From: Pseudomonas sp. R5(2019)
GTDB lineage: Bacteria; Pseudomonadota; Gammaproteobacteria; Pseudomonadales; Pseudomonadaceae
NCBI RefSeq assembly: GCF_009905435.1
Contig: NZ_JAAAMT010000004.1
Location: 124,001 to 188,000, forward strand
DNA length: 64,000 nt
Reading direction: 5' to 3'
Shown here one piece after another: positions 7,748 through 17,194 of this stretch. The stretch's first letter is position 1. Each line of letters begins with the position of its first letter. A program made the position numbers and the translations under genes. The notes beneath the pieces are model-generated. The model was not told where the DNA came from and did no database searches. It worked only from the letters and a program-made list of their open reading frames with translations.

Positions 7748-9022
7748 TTAGAAGCCCACGACGTAGCTGAGGATCACCCGGTTCTCATCGGCGCTGTCGT
7801 AGTAGTTCGAGCGCGCCGTTGCGTTTCGCCAGCGCAAGCCGAGACTCTTCAAAGGCCCGCTTTGCACCACATAGGCAATGTCCGTGGTGCGCTCCCATTC
7901 CTGGCCTTCATCGCCCGAAGCGCGAAGCAACGCAGCCTTGCGCGTGCTGATGTGTTGCGGGTCAACGTTGTCGCCTTTGACGTAGCGCAAGGTGAAGGTC
8001 AGCCCGGGTAACCCGAGGGCGGCGAAGTCGTAGTCATAGCGGGCATGCCAGGCCCGTTCATTCTGCAGGGCAAAGGTGCTGACCTGCTGTTCACTGAACA
8101 GGTAGGTATCGCTGCCGCCCAGATAGGCATAGGCCGTATCACCCGAGATTTTTTGATAGCCACCGCTGAGGCGATGCGCACCCAGTTGGTAGCCGAAGTT
8201 GCTGCTGATCACCCGGTTATCCACTTCGCCGACTTTCTCGGCGCCGATCTCTTTGGCGGTGAAATAACGCAGTTCGGTGAACGCCTTGCCCGGCCCCAGG
8301 CCAACGCTGTATTTGAGCCCGGCAAAATAGCGTCGGTAGAAATCCTCCAGTTCAGCCACCTGGCCGCTCAGGGTAAGGGCAGGGGTGACCTGGTAATCGG
8401 CGCCGGCATAGCGGTAGCTGTCGCTGGTCACGGCGGTGGAATAGGCTCCGAGCTGGCCCATGGTGGTCAAGTCTTCGGAGTCGCTGGAGTCCCGTTGCTT
8501 GACCTTGTCTACGCGTCCGGCGGTGACGGTCAGTTTGTCCACTTCCTTGAAGCTTATCTGGCCGCCGTTGAACACCTGCGGGAACAGCCGGCTGCTGTTG
8601 CTGGCCAGCAGCGGCAGCACCGGGATCAACCCTCCGTAACGCAGTTCGGTCTTGCTGATTCTGGCCTTGGCGGTCAGGGCGAATTTGGAGTAGTCGTCTT
8701 CGGCACGGCCATCGCGTCCGCGAGGCAGCAGGCCGGTGCCGGTGCGGTCGGGGCTGGAGTCGAGCTTGAGGCCGAGCATGCCGATGGCGTCCACGCCCAC
8801 GCCGACCACCCCGTCGGTGAAGCCGGATTGCAGGTTAAGTTGAAAGCCCTGTGCCCATTCTTCGCGTTTGGACTGGCTGGGAAAACCATCGCGAAAGTCG
8901 CGGCTGAAGTAGAAGTTTTTCAGTTCCAGCTTGCCGCTGGAGTCGCTGATGAAATCGGCAAAAGCGGGGGTGGTCAGCATGCCCAGCGCAACGGCAATGC
9001 CCAGGCGAGTGGGTCGCGTCAT
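7748..9022 (-). CDS. OprD-family outer-membrane porin (second of three)
   Basis: 424 residues with signal peptide MTRPTRLGIAVALGMLTTPAFA and mature start DFISDSSGKLELKNFYFSRDF. It has OprD family landmarks (YDYDFAALGLPGLTFTLRYV, AYVVQSGPLKSLGLRWR) and ends VVGF with the C-terminal Phe. It belongs to a different branch from the other two porins here: it lacks DIYQQHY and has RRYFAGLKYSVGLG instead. It is transcribed on the same strand as, and 148 bp after, the PAS chemoreceptor gene, so it may have its own promoter or be the last gene of the transporter operon. The substrate is likely an aromatic acid or small carboxylate by context. Confidence 0.87.
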   Translation of the reverse strand: MTRPTRLGIAVALGMLTTPAFADFISDSSGKLELKNFYFSRDFRDGFPSQSKREEWAQGFQLNLQSGFTDGVVGVGVDAIGMLGLKLDSSPDRTGTGLLPRGRDGRAEDDYSKFALTAKARISKTELRYGGLIPVLPLLASNSSRLFPQVFNGGQISFKEVDKLTVTAGRVDKVKQRDSSDSEDLTTMGQLGAYSTAVTSDSYRYAGADYQVTPALTLSGQVAELEDFYRRYFAGLKYSVGLGPGKAFTELRYFTAKEIGAEKVGEVDNRVISSNFGYQLGAHRLSGGYQKISGDTAYAYLGGSDTYLFSEQQVSTFALQNERAWHARYDYDFAALGLPGLTFTLRYVKGDNVDPQHISTRKAALLRASGDEGQEWERTTDIAYVVQSGPLKSLGLRWRNATARSNYYDSADENRVILSYVVGF

Positions 9023-9170
9023 CGTCTTGAACCTTGTTTTATTGTTATTGGTTTACCGCCGCCCCGTTTCACAGGGGAGAGCGGTAGGTGGGGTTCAGAC
9101 TAGGGAGGGCAAGGGCGAGCGAAAAGACGTGTTTCACGCGGTGATCCATCGCAGGCGGCGATGGATGCGT

Positions 9171-10574
9171 TCAACCGTGGCGGAAGCGTTTGGCCAGGTC
9201 CAGTTGCGAGGCGGCCAGCTCGCGCAGTTCATGGCTGATCTTCACGTTATGCTCGGCCTGTTGCTGGCTCTGGCCCGACAGCGCGGCGATCTGGCTGATC
9301 TGTCGATTCACCTCTTCGGCAACCTGGCCCTGTTGCTCGATCGCGGCGGCCATTTGCAGGCTGACGTCGGTGATGTGCCTGACCTGCTCACCAATCTCGC
9401 GCAAGGCACCGTCGACCCGCTTGGCATCGACCTCTGATTGGCGTGCCGCCGTCTGGCCGCGCACGGCGGTTTCCAGCGCCTGGGTGCTGCCCTGGCGCAA
9501 GGCTTCGATCGATTGCTGGATCTGCCCGGTGGATTGGCGGGTTCGCGCCGCCAGGCTGCGCACTTCATCGGCGACCACGGCAAATCCACGACCGGACTCA
9601 CCCGCCCGTGCCGCTTCGATCGCCGCGTTGAGCGCCAACAAGTTGGTCTGCTCGGCGATACCGTGAATCACTTCAGTGATGCCGCTGATGGCATCGATCG
9701 ACGAAGCCAGCCGGGCCACGGCTTCAGCGATTTCCTCGACCGAACCAAACAGCGTGTGCAGCGATTGCTGGCTTTGCGTGGTGGTCTGCTGACCCTGCTC
9801 GGCCAGCGCATCGACTTGCTGGGTGGCCTGAGCCGCCTGTTGCAGGTTTTGCGACAACGCCTGAATGGTCGTGCTCATCTGGTGGATGGCAGCGGCGGAC
9901 TGGTCGGTTTCGTTAAGCTGGCGTTGCAGTTGTCGGGCCTGCTCCTCACCCATGCGCGAGGCTTCGTCGGCACGCTGGCGCAGGGTCTGGCCGTTGATCT
10001 GGATCCGCGCCATCACGGTGCGCATGCGCAGTTGCTGGCTGTGCAAGGCCATGGCAAAGCGGCCGATGCTCCCGGACCCGTGTAGCGCCGCCAGCGCCGG
10101 ATCGCTGAATGCCTGCGGGTAGCGCGCCAGCGTGCGGGGCAGGGCGGCGCGTTGCCAGCGCGCCGCGAACCAGCCGGCCAGTGCCCTAAATCCGCCCGGC
10201 CTGTTGAGCCGAGCGTACAACGCGCCAGCCTGTTCGATCTGCCCGTCGTCCAGCGGGTGGTACACCGTACCCAGCGCACTGAGCTTGCCGCCGTCCATCA
10301 ATGGCACCACGTACAGATAGCGCCAGAACGTGTAGCCAAAGCGATCCTGCCCCATCACCGGCGCCGTCCACGGCAGCCCGGCGCGCAGGGTGCGCCACAT
10401 CGAATCCAGCACCTGGCGCGGTAGCGCCGGGTGGTTGATCATTTCGAAGGGCTTGCCGAGCAAGGCTTCACGCGGGTAACTGCACATTTGCAAATATTCG
10501 TCATTGCAGCTCAGCAGCACGCCTTGCGGATCAAGGCGTGAGATCGGCAGCGGCTTGTCCGCCTCGCTTACCAT
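9171..10574 (-). CDS. Aer-like PAS-domain methyl-accepting chemotaxis protein
   Basis: 467 residues from the ATG at 10574. A PAS domain (about 10-110) carries Aer-type features: [27 protein letters not shown], then [10 protein letters not shown] and [13 protein letters not shown]. There is only a weak, non-classical hydrophobic stretch afterwards and no periplasmic domain, so sensing is probably cytoplasmic (redox or energy taxis). The C-terminal half is a long coiled coil ending in the conserved signalling tip [19 protein letters not shown] followed by [18 protein letters not shown]. Its start codon lies inside the end of the upstream aldolase-fold gene (7-bp overlap), tying its expression to the transport and catabolic operon. 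It likely steers cells by the metabolism of the operon's substrate. Confidence 0.9.
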   Translation of the reverse strand: MVSEADKPLPISRLDPQGVLLSCNDEYLQMCSYPREALLGKPFEMINHPALPRQVLDSMWRTLRAGLPWTAPVMGQDRFGYTFWRYLYVVPLMDGGKLSALGTVYHPLDDGQIEQAGALYARLNRPGGFRALAGWFAARWQRAALPRTLARYPQAFSDPALAALHGSGSIGRFAMALHSQQLRMRTVMARIQINGQTLRQRADEASRMGEEQARQLQRQLNETDQSAAAIHQMSTTIQALSQNLQQAAQATQQVDALAEQGQQTTTQSQQSLHTLFGSVEEIAEAVARLASSIDAISGITEVIHGIAEQTNLLALNAAIEAARAGESGRGFAVVADEVRSLAARTRQSTGQIQQSIEALRQGSTQALETAVRGQTAARQSEVDAKRVDGALREIGEQVRHITDVSLQMAAAIEQQGQVAEEVNRQISQIAALSGQSQQQAEHNVKISHELRELAASQLDLAKRFRHG

Positions 10575-11320
10575 GGCTGGCCGCGCTCGGCGATCAGCTT
10601 GCGGACCATGGCGTCGAAGAATTTGATCGCAAAGCCGCTTTCGCGAATCAGCATCGCGGTCAGGTCCGCGCACTTGGCGCTGATGTCTTCGGGCAACGGA
10701 TTGTCTTCACCGCCCAGGGCGCCGGCCTGGCACTGGATTTCGGCCGCGCGCTGCACGGTCCAGAGCAGGAAGAACGCCTTGGCGATGCTGCTTTCACCGA
10801 CCGCGATGCCGTGGTTGCGCAGTACCAGAATGTGCTTGTCGCCCAGGCTGTCGATCATTCGCGCCTTCTCGTCATCGAACAGCGTGATGCCTTCAAAGGT
10901 GTGGTAACCGATGCGCCCATAGAGCTGGGCGCCATAGAAATTGTGGTGATCGAAGCCGGCCTTTTTCTGCACGATGGCTGAGATCGGTGTGGTGTGGGTG
11001 TGGATCACGCATTGAATGTCGTGGCGGGCGCCGTGCACGGCGCTGTGCAGGGCGAAGCCGGCCGGGTTGGCATCGAACGGCGAGGGCTCCAGCTTATTGC
11101 CGTCCAGATCGACCTTGAGCAGGTTGGCCGGTGTCACCTCGGTGTAGTTCTGGCCGAACGGGTTGACCAGGTAGTGGTGTGCCGGGCCGGGCAGGCGCGC
11201 GGAAATATGGTTGAAGATGGTTTCGGTCCAGCCGAAGAAATCCACCAGGTGGTAGCAGTGCGCGAGTTGAACGCGCAGTGCCCATTCTTCGTGGCTGCAG
11301 TGAGAAGGTTGAAGGCTCAT
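10568..11320 (-). CDS. Class II aldolase/adducin-domain protein
   Basis: 250 residues from the ATG at 11320, after AAGGAG. The metal-binding pair H108-x-H110 in CVIHTHT and a third His in RNHG are present, as in L-fuculose-phosphate aldolase folds. The position of the catalytic Glu of true aldolases is occupied by Gly in [12 protein letters not shown], as in the adducin-like branch, which also contains decarboxylases such as 3,4-dihydroxyphthalate decarboxylase. So a retro-aldol or a decarboxylation of an aromatic or keto acid are both possible. It overlaps the PanE-like gene by ATGA and overlaps the chemoreceptor gene at its end. Its exact substrate is unknown. Confidence 0.8.
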   Translation of the reverse strand: MSLQPSHCSHEEWALRVQLAHCYHLVDFFGWTETIFNHISARLPGPAHHYLVNPFGQNYTEVTPANLLKVDLDGNKLEPSPFDANPAGFALHSAVHGARHDIQCVIHTHTTPISAIVQKKAGFDHHNFYGAQLYGRIGYHTFEGITLFDDEKARMIDSLGDKHILVLRNHGIAVGESSIAKAFFLLWTVQRAAEIQCQAGALGGEDNPLPEDISAKCADLTAMLIRESGFAIKFFDAMVRKLIAERGQPW

Positions 11321-12315
11321 GCCGGGCTCCTTGCAAAGGTTCTGTGTTCGCCGCGAAAACGCGCCAGGGCAATGATGTTGCGGGTGACCTGCATGGGCAC
11401 CGCCATCTGCTCGGCCAGTTCCAGCACAGCGTCGCCGATGGCGGCGAGCTCCAGCGGGCGGCCGTTGTCGTAGTCCTGGAGCATCGAGGTGCGGACCGGG
11501 CCCATGTTGGCGCCCAGTTCCAGAAAGGTGTGCGGATCGATGCTGACCCGTGCGCCGTGGGCGGCGGCGGTCAGCAGGGTTTCGTGGAGCACGCTGCTGA
11601 CCAGCTCACGCAAGGCCGGCAGGCTGTAAAGCTGCTCAAGGGTCGCGCCAGTGACCACCGACAGTGGGTTGGAGCTCAGGTTGGCGATGATCTTGGTCCA
11701 CAGGTTGTCGCGGATCCGGTCGCTGCTGCGGGCTTCGATCCCGGCCTTCTCGATCACCTGGCGCACCCGCTCAAGTCGTGGGCTCAGGCTGTTGTCCGGC
11801 TCGCCGACAATCATCAGGTGCGGGTTATTGGATTCGACCTGGCCTGGCGCCACGGTTTGCGCGGTGATAAACACCACGCAGCCGATCAGGTGTTTCATGT
11901 CCAGTGCGCGGCTCAGGGCGCCGTCCGGGTCAACCGCCTGGACGGTCTGCCCGGCAAAGCGGCCGCCTTCGCCATGGAAGTACCACCAGGGCACGCCGTT
12001 GACCACCGGTACCACCACGGTGTCGGGGCCAAGCATCGGCTGGATCTGCTCCAGCGCGGCGCGCAAGGCCGGGGCTTTGGTGCAGATGAAGATCAGCTCC
12101 TGCGTGCCCAGGGCCTCGGCGTCGTCGCTGGCCACGACGCACACATGGTGCTGGCCGTCGAGGTCATTCAGGCGGATACCGTCTTCGCGGATGCGGGCCA
12201 GGCTGTTACCCCGGGCCAGCAGTGTGACGGCCTGGCCGCTGCCGAGCAGGCGGGCGGCCAGGGTGCAGCCGATGGCGCCCGCACCGACGATGGCGATGCG
12301 CAGGGGTTCGCTCAT
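11317..12315 (-). CDS. 2-dehydropantoate 2-reductase (PanE/ApbA) family oxidoreductase
   Basis: 332 residues from the ATG at 12315, preceded by GGAGCAAGGAGC. N-terminal Rossmann fold with IVGAGAIGCTLAARLLGSG; the catalytic Lys of the family is in LWTKIIANLSSNPLSVVTG, and the C-terminal helical dimer domain carries MLQDYDNGRPLEL. Family members reduce 2-keto acids with NADPH. Enclosed in an operon with an ABC importer and an aldolase-fold protein, it is more likely to act on a keto or hydroxy acid from the imported compound than on ketopantoate. It starts 27 bp after livF and overlaps the next gene by 4 bp. Confidence 0.85.
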   Translation of the reverse strand: MSEPLRIAIVGAGAIGCTLAARLLGSGQAVTLLARGNSLARIREDGIRLNDLDGQHHVCVVASDDAEALGTQELIFICTKAPALRAALEQIQPMLGPDTVVVPVVNGVPWWYFHGEGGRFAGQTVQAVDPDGALSRALDMKHLIGCVVFITAQTVAPGQVESNNPHLMIVGEPDNSLSPRLERVRQVIEKAGIEARSSDRIRDNLWTKIIANLSSNPLSVVTGATLEQLYSLPALRELVSSVLHETLLTAAAHGARVSIDPHTFLELGANMGPVRTSMLQDYDNGRPLELAAIGDAVLELAEQMAVPMQVTRNIIALARFRGEHRTFARSPA

Positions 12316-12341
12316 GGGGGCTCCTTGCTCCATTGGCGCGC

Positions 12342-13127
12342 TCAACTGGCCAACATCTCTTGATGTTTGCTCGCCAACCCCAGGTAGGCCTCGATCACCC
12401 GTGGGTCGTCGGCCAGTTGTGCGGCCGGGCCTTGCATGGCGATCTGGCCGGTCTCCAGTACATAGGCGTAGTCGGCGACCCGAAGCGCGGCGCGGGCGTT
12501 CTGCTCCACCAGCAGGATCGACACGCCTTGCTGGCGCAGGGCGGTGATGATGCGGAAGATCTCCCGGGTGATCAGCGGCGCCAGGCCCAGGCTGGGCTCA
12601 TCGAGCATCAGCAGGCGCGGCTTGGCCATCAGCGCGCGGCCCACCGCGAGCATCTGCCGCTCGCCGCCGGAGAGGGTGGCGGCCAGCTGGTCGCGGCGTT
12701 CCCACAGACGCGGAAACAGGTCATAGATTTCCTTCAGCGTCTGGCCGTGGTCGCGCTTGCCCCGGCGGTGGCGCTCGAACGCGCCCAGCAGCAGGTTGTC
12801 GGCCACGCTCATGCTGGTGAACAGCTCGCGTTTTTCCGGCACCAGGCCCAGGCCGCGAGAGACCATCACTTCGACTTCAGGCACCGCTTCCAGGCTGCCG
12901 TCGAAGTTGACCTGGCCGCGCGAGCCGAGCACGCCCATGATCGCCGAGAGCAGGGTGGTCTTGCCGGCGCCGTTGGGGCCGATCACGGTGACGATCTGCC
13001 CCTCGCCAACCCGCAGGCTGGCGTTGCTCAGGGCCTCGACCTTGCCGTAGGCGACGCTCAGTTCCTTGATTTCCAGCAGGGTGTTGCCACCCTGGTTGTT
13101 CATGCCATGTACGGGTGCGTTCATCAT
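12342..13127 (-). CDS. livF: Branched-chain-type ABC transporter ATP-binding protein (LivF-like)
   Basis: 261 residues. Walker A is GPNGAGKTT, the signature [15 protein letters not shown], Walker [14 protein letters not shown], and the H-loop region follows with [13 protein letters not shown]. The VEQN wording is characteristic of LivF rather than LivG. It starts with overlapping ATGATGA at the end of the fused permease/ATPase gene; a start at 13103 after an internal Met is also possible. It energises import together with the LivG-like domain encoded upstream. The neighbours point to an aromatic or indole-type acid rather than leucine as cargo. Confidence 0.92.
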   Translation of the reverse strand: MMNAPVHGMNNQGGNTLLEIKELSVAYGKVEALSNASLRVGEGQIVTVIGPNGAGKTTLLSAIMGVLGSRGQVNFDGSLEAVPEVEVMVSRGLGLVPEKRELFTSMSVADNLLLGAFERHRRGKRDHGQTLKEIYDLFPRLWERRDQLAATLSGGERQMLAVGRALMAKPRLLMLDEPSLGLAPLITREIFRIITALRQQGVSILLVEQNARAALRVADYAYVLETGQIAMQGPAAQLADDPRVIEAYLGLASKHQEMLAS

Positions 13128-14926
13128 TCGGCCCCTCCCAGGTAGGCTTCGAGTACGGCGGGGTCTTTTTGCACCTCTTCAGGCAAGCCCTGGGCGATGC
13201 GCTGGCCAAACTCCATGACCACCACGCGGTCGACCAGGCCCATGACGAAGTCCATGTCGTGCTCGACCAGCAGGATCGCCATGCCTTCGCTGCGCAGGCG
13301 GCTGAGCAGGATGCCGAGGGCTTCCTTCTCTTTCAGGCGCAGGCCGGCGGCCGGTTCGTCGAGCAGCAACAGGCACGGGTCGGCGCACAGGGCGCGGGCG
13401 ATTTCCATGATCCTTTGTTGCCCGAGCGCAAGGCTGCCGGCTTCCTCATGGAGGTAGTCGCCCAGACCCACGCGTTCGAGCTGGCGGCGGGCTTCAGCCA
13501 GCAGGTCGGCTTCTTCGCGCCGGTCCAGGCGCAGGGTCGCTGCCAGCAGGCCTTTGTGGCCGCGCAGGTGGGCGCCGATGGCGACGTTTTCCAGCACGCT
13601 CATGGTCGGCAGCAGTTTCACGTGCTGGAAGGTCCGGCTCATGCCGTTGCGGGCCATCAAGCGCGAGCGCACACCGTTGACGCGTTCGCCCATGAACAGC
13701 ACCTCACCGGAGGTCGGTGTGTCGACGCCGGAGAGCTGGTTGAACAGGGTGCTCTTGCCGGCGCCGTTGGGGCCGATCAGGGCGAGGATTTCGCCGGCGT
13801 GAACTTCCAGGTTCATGTCATTGTTGGCCACCAGCCCGCCGAAGCGCCTGGTGACATGGCGCGCTTCCAGAATCACGCTGCCGGCCTTGGGCAACTGGCG
13901 ACGTGGCAGTTCGCGCTCACTGTTGATTGCAACGGTTTTGACTTTCTTGCCGCGGGGCTTGAACAGCTTCACCAGCATCGGCCACAGGCCACCCGGTGCA
14001 CGTTGCATCAACAGCACGATCAGAATGCCGAAGACGATGGTCTCGTAGTTGCCGCTGTTGCCCATCAACACCGGCAGCCAGTCCTGCAGCCATTGCTTGA
14101 GCATCGTCAGGATGCCCGAGCCGAGCAGGGCACCCCAGACGCTGCCGACGCCGCCGATCAAGGCCATGAACAGGTAGTCGATGCCCATGTTCAAACCAAA
14201 CGGCGTCGGGTTGACGAAGCGTTGGGTGTGGGCGTACAGCCAGCCGGACAGCGCCGCAAACACGGCGGAGATGACGAAGATCACCATCTTCGCGCGGAAG
14301 GTGTTCACGCCCATGGATTCGGCCATCACCTGGCCGCCCTTGAGCGCGCGGATGGCTCGGCCTTCGCGTGAGTCCAGCAGGTTTTGCGTCAGCAGCATGG
14401 CGACCAGCAGCACCGCCCAGATCAGGTAGAAAATCTTGTTGCCCTGGTCCAGCGTCCAGCCCAGTAGCGTGATCGACGGCAGGCCGCTGACGCCGGTGTG
14501 CCCACCCAGTGATTCGACGGTGCCGAACAGGTAATACAGTGACAGCCCCCAGGCGATGGTGCCCAGTGGCAAGTAGTGGCCAGACAGGCGCAGGGTCAGC
14601 GCGCCGAGAATCAGCGCCACCACCACGGTCAGCGTTACACCCACCAGCAGCGTTAGCCACGGCGAGGCCGTGGCCCAGGCCAGCCAGCCCGGAATCTGCT
14701 CCGGGCTGGCGGTGGTCAACCAGGCGCTGGTGTAGGCACCCAGGCCCACGAATGCCGCTTGGCCGAAGCTGGTCATGCCACCGACGCCGGTCAGCAGGAC
14801 CAGGCCGAGCACCACCAGGGTGTAGAGGCCGATGTAGTTGAGCAGGGTGACGTAGTAGGGCGGCAGCGCTTGCGCCGCCACGCCCAGGGTCACCACGAAC
14901 AGCAAGATCAGGTAGCGCGGATTCAT
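13124..14926 (-). CDS. Fused ABC permease-ATPase (LivM-LivG fusion)
   Basis: 600 residues from the ATG at 14926, after GTGGAGGAAG. Residues 1 to about 330 are a multi-pass LivM permease ([18 protein letters not shown], the EAA-like segment [22 protein letters not shown]). After a basic linker ([20 protein letters not shown]) comes a complete LivG ATPase with Walker [12 protein letters not shown] near 390, [24 protein letters not shown] and [12 protein letters not shown]. Separate genes are the rule in the E. coli liv system; fusions occur in some aromatic-compound transporters. It overlaps livH (ATGA) upstream and livF downstream. Confidence 0.9.
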   Translation of the reverse strand: MNPRYLILLFVVTLGVAAQALPPYYVTLLNYIGLYTLVVLGLVLLTGVGGMTSFGQAAFVGLGAYTSAWLTTASPEQIPGWLAWATASPWLTLLVGVTLTVVVALILGALTLRLSGHYLPLGTIAWGLSLYYLFGTVESLGGHTGVSGLPSITLLGWTLDQGNKIFYLIWAVLLVAMLLTQNLLDSREGRAIRALKGGQVMAESMGVNTFRAKMVIFVISAVFAALSGWLYAHTQRFVNPTPFGLNMGIDYLFMALIGGVGSVWGALLGSGILTMLKQWLQDWLPVLMGNSGNYETIVFGILIVLLMQRAPGGLWPMLVKLFKPRGKKVKTVAINSERELPRRQLPKAGSVILEARHVTRRFGGLVANNDMNLEVHAGEILALIGPNGAGKSTLFNQLSGVDTPTSGEVLFMGERVNGVRSRLMARNGMSRTFQHVKLLPTMSVLENVAIGAHLRGHKGLLAATLRLDRREEADLLAEARRQLERVGLGDYLHEEAGSLALGQQRIMEIARALCADPCLLLLDEPAAGLRLKEKEALGILLSRLRSEGMAILLVEHDMDFVMGLVDRVVVMEFGQRIAQGLPEEVQKDPAVLEAYLGGAE

Positions 14927-15960
14927 TCTTCTTCCTCCACGTGGCGGCTGGTGAACGAACGCCAGATCAGGAACGGAATGATCAGGGTGAACACGATGAT
15001 TTCTTTGTAGGTGCTGGCCCAAAACATCGAGAACGCCTCGATCAGGCCGACGCTGACGGCGCCAAGCGCGGCCAGCGGATAGCTGACCAGACCGCCGATA
15101 ATGGCGCCGACAAAGCCCTTGAGGCTGATGATGAAACCGGAGTCGAAGTACAGCGTGGTGATCGGGGCGATGAGGATGCCCGACAGCGCGCCGATAAAGG
15201 TCGCCAGCAGGAACGTGGCCTTGCCGGCCAGGTTCGGCGAAATGCCCATCAGCCGCGCGCCCATACGGTTCACGGCGGTAGCACGCAGGGCCTTGCCGTA
15301 TAGGGTGCGCTCAAAGAACAGAAACAGCGCGATGATCAGGCTCAGGGAAACGAAGATCACCCACAGCGTCTGGCTGTTGAACATCACCGGGCCAATCGCC
15401 AGCCCTTGCTCGGAGAACGGCTGGGTGCGCGCCCCTTCCGGACCGAACAGCAGCAGGGCGATGCCGACCATGCTGACGTGCACGGCGATGGACACGATCA
15501 GCAGCACCAGCGAGCTTGCCGAGGCAATCGGCTGGAACACCAGACGGTAGATCTGCGGCCCCAGCGGCACGACCAGCGCGAGGGTCAGCAAGGCTTGCAG
15601 CGCCATCGGCAGCTCGGCCAATGGCAGCGTGCGAACCAGCGCCACCAAAGCGACGGCGTAACCGAGCTTGAGGAGAATTTTTTTCGGAAAGCGCCAGGCG
15701 TGGCTGGAGCGTGCCGCGCCGATCAGGTCGAGGAGGCAGTCGATCACCGTCAGGGCCAGCACCAGCCAGACCAGTGCGGTCGGCTGGCCGGCCTGAATGC
15801 TCGCCATGGTCAGGGCGCCATAGGTGACGAACTCACCCTGGGGGATCAACAGGATGCGGGTGACGGTAAAGACCAGCAGGATCGACAACGCCAGCAACGC
15901 GTAGATCGCGCCATTGGTGATGCCGTCCTGGCCCAGCAGCATGGCTATCTGGAAGTTCAT
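14923..15960 (-). CDS. livH: Branched-chain-type ABC transporter permease (LivH-like)
   Basis: 345 residues, strongly hydrophobic with about eight to nine membrane segments. The start LLGQDGITNGAIYALLALSILLVFTVTRILLIPQGEF is typical of LivH. The cytoplasmic coupling region is RTLYGKALRATAVNRMGARLMGI. It pairs with the LivM half of the downstream fusion to form the channel. The ATG at 15960 lies 82 bp after the binding-protein gene, with a hairpin in between. Compared with E. coli LivH (about 308 aa) it has an insertion near residues 75-110. Confidence 0.9.
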   Translation of the reverse strand: MNFQIAMLLGQDGITNGAIYALLALSILLVFTVTRILLIPQGEFVTYGALTMASIQAGQPTALVWLVLALTVIDCLLDLIGAARSSHAWRFPKKILLKLGYAVALVALVRTLPLAELPMALQALLTLALVVPLGPQIYRLVFQPIASASSLVLLIVSIAVHVSMVGIALLLFGPEGARTQPFSEQGLAIGPVMFNSQTLWVIFVSLSLIIALFLFFERTLYGKALRATAVNRMGARLMGISPNLAGKATFLLATFIGALSGILIAPITTLYFDSGFIISLKGFVGAIIGGLVSYPLAALGAVSVGLIEAFSMFWASTYKEIIVFTLIIPFLIWRSFTSRHVEEEE

Positions 15961-15997
15961 AGTGGTAACTCTTCTACGGGGTCATCAGGCTTGAGCT

Positions 15998-16028
15998 GCG
16001 CGCCATCTCACGGTTCGGGATGGCGCGC
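15998..16028 (-). promoter_or_regulatory. Intercistronic hairpin between binding-protein and permease genes
   Basis: GCGCGCCATC (15998-16007) pairs perfectly with GATGGCGCGC (16019-16028) across an 11-nt loop. No T-run follows in the direction of transcription, so it is not a standard terminator. Such hairpins after binding-protein genes usually protect the upstream message, letting the binding protein be made in excess over the membrane components. Confidence 0.65.
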
Positions 16029-16042
16029 GGCGGACAGCGGAG

Positions 16043-17194
16043 TCAGTCCTTGAGCAGGGTCCAGGCGCCGTTCCTGACCTGGATCAGCTCGCGGCCGCGC
16101 TCATCGAAGCCGCTGTGGTCGGTCGCGGTCATGTTGTAGACGCCCTGGGTGCCGGCCAACTCCCTGGTCTGTTCCAGTGCGTCGCGCAGGGCCAGGCGGA
16201 ATTCCGGCGTGCCGGGTGAGGCCTTGGCGGCGGCGACCGGAATCGCCGCTTGCAACAACAGGCCGGCGTCAAAGGTGTTGGCGCCGAAGGTGGCGGGCTT
16301 GCTGCCGTTGAGTTTTTCGTAGGCGGCGATGTAGTCGCTGGCGATCTTCTTCGATGGGTTGCTGTCCGGCACCTCATCGAGCACCAGCATCAGGCTGGCG
16401 GCCAGAATCGTGCCCTCGACTTTCTTGCCACCCAACTTCAGGTAGTCGGGCAGGGCTGCGCCGTGGGTCTGGTAAATCTGGCCGCGGTAGCCCTGGTCAA
16501 ACAGCGTGGTCTGCGGCATCACCGCCGAGGTGCCGGGGGCCGCGATGAGGACGGCGTCGGGGCGCGTGGTGAGGATCTTCAGGCTTTGCCCGGTGACGGA
16601 GGTGTCCTGGCGCTGAAAGCGTTCGTTGGCGACCACCTTGATGTTGTGCTCGGCGGCCAGCGCGCTGGTGACCTTGGCCCAGTTCTCGCCGTAGGGGTCG
16701 GCGGTGCCGATCAGGCCCAGGGTTTTCACGCCCTTCTTTTGCATGTTGGCGAACAGCGCCTTGGCGATCAGGTCGTCGTTCTGGGTGGTCTTGAACACCC
16801 ACTTTTTGACATCGTTCATCGGCAGCACCACAGCGGCGGTGCCCACCGGTGCCAGCAATGGCACGCCGGCTTCGGCAGCGAACTGGATCACGCCCATGGC
16901 GTTGGGCGAGCCGCTTGGGCCGATGATCGCGTCGACCTTGTCTTCGCTGATCAGCTTCTTCAGCGCCTTGACGCTGGCGGTCGGGTCGCTGGCGTCGTCC
17001 AGGTCGAAATAGGTAATGGTCTGCCCGCCAGCTTCCCGCGGCAGCAGCGGCACGCTGTTTTTCTGCGGCAAGCCGACCATGGCGATAGGCCCGGTGGAGG
17101 AGGTGATCACACCGACCTTCACATCGGCCTGGGCGATGGACGCACTGACCGCAGCACTCAACAGCAGGGTGGACACAGCTTTTTTGAAGAGCAT
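16043..17194 (-). CDS. ABC transporter substrate-binding protein (LivK-like)
   Basis: 383 residues from the ATG at 17194, after TTCGGAGA. Signal peptide MLFKKAVSTLLLSAAVSASIAQA, then DVKVGVITSSTGPIAMVGLPQKNS, the usual opening of type I periplasmic-binding proteins. IIGPSGSPNAMGVIQFAAEAGVPLLAP and LGLIGTADPYGENWAKV form the ligand cleft region. The longer open frame upstream is rejected because it buries the signal peptide. First gene of the seven-gene transport operon and divergent from the iac genes, which suggests indole-3-acetate or a related aromatic acid as ligand. The ligand is an inference only. Confidence 0.9.
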   Translation of the reverse strand: MLFKKAVSTLLLSAAVSASIAQADVKVGVITSSTGPIAMVGLPQKNSVPLLPREAGGQTITYFDLDDASDPTASVKALKKLISEDKVDAIIGPSGSPNAMGVIQFAAEAGVPLLAPVGTAAVVLPMNDVKKWVFKTTQNDDLIAKALFANMQKKGVKTLGLIGTADPYGENWAKVTSALAAEHNIKVVANERFQRQDTSVTGQSLKILTTRPDAVLIAAPGTSAVMPQTTLFDQGYRGQIYQTHGAALPDYLKLGGKKVEGTILAASLMLVLDEVPDSNPSKKIASDYIAAYEKLNGSKPATFGANTFDAGLLLQAAIPVAAAKASPGTPEFRLALRDALEQTRELAGTQGVYNMTATDHSGFDERGRELIQVRNGAWTLLKD

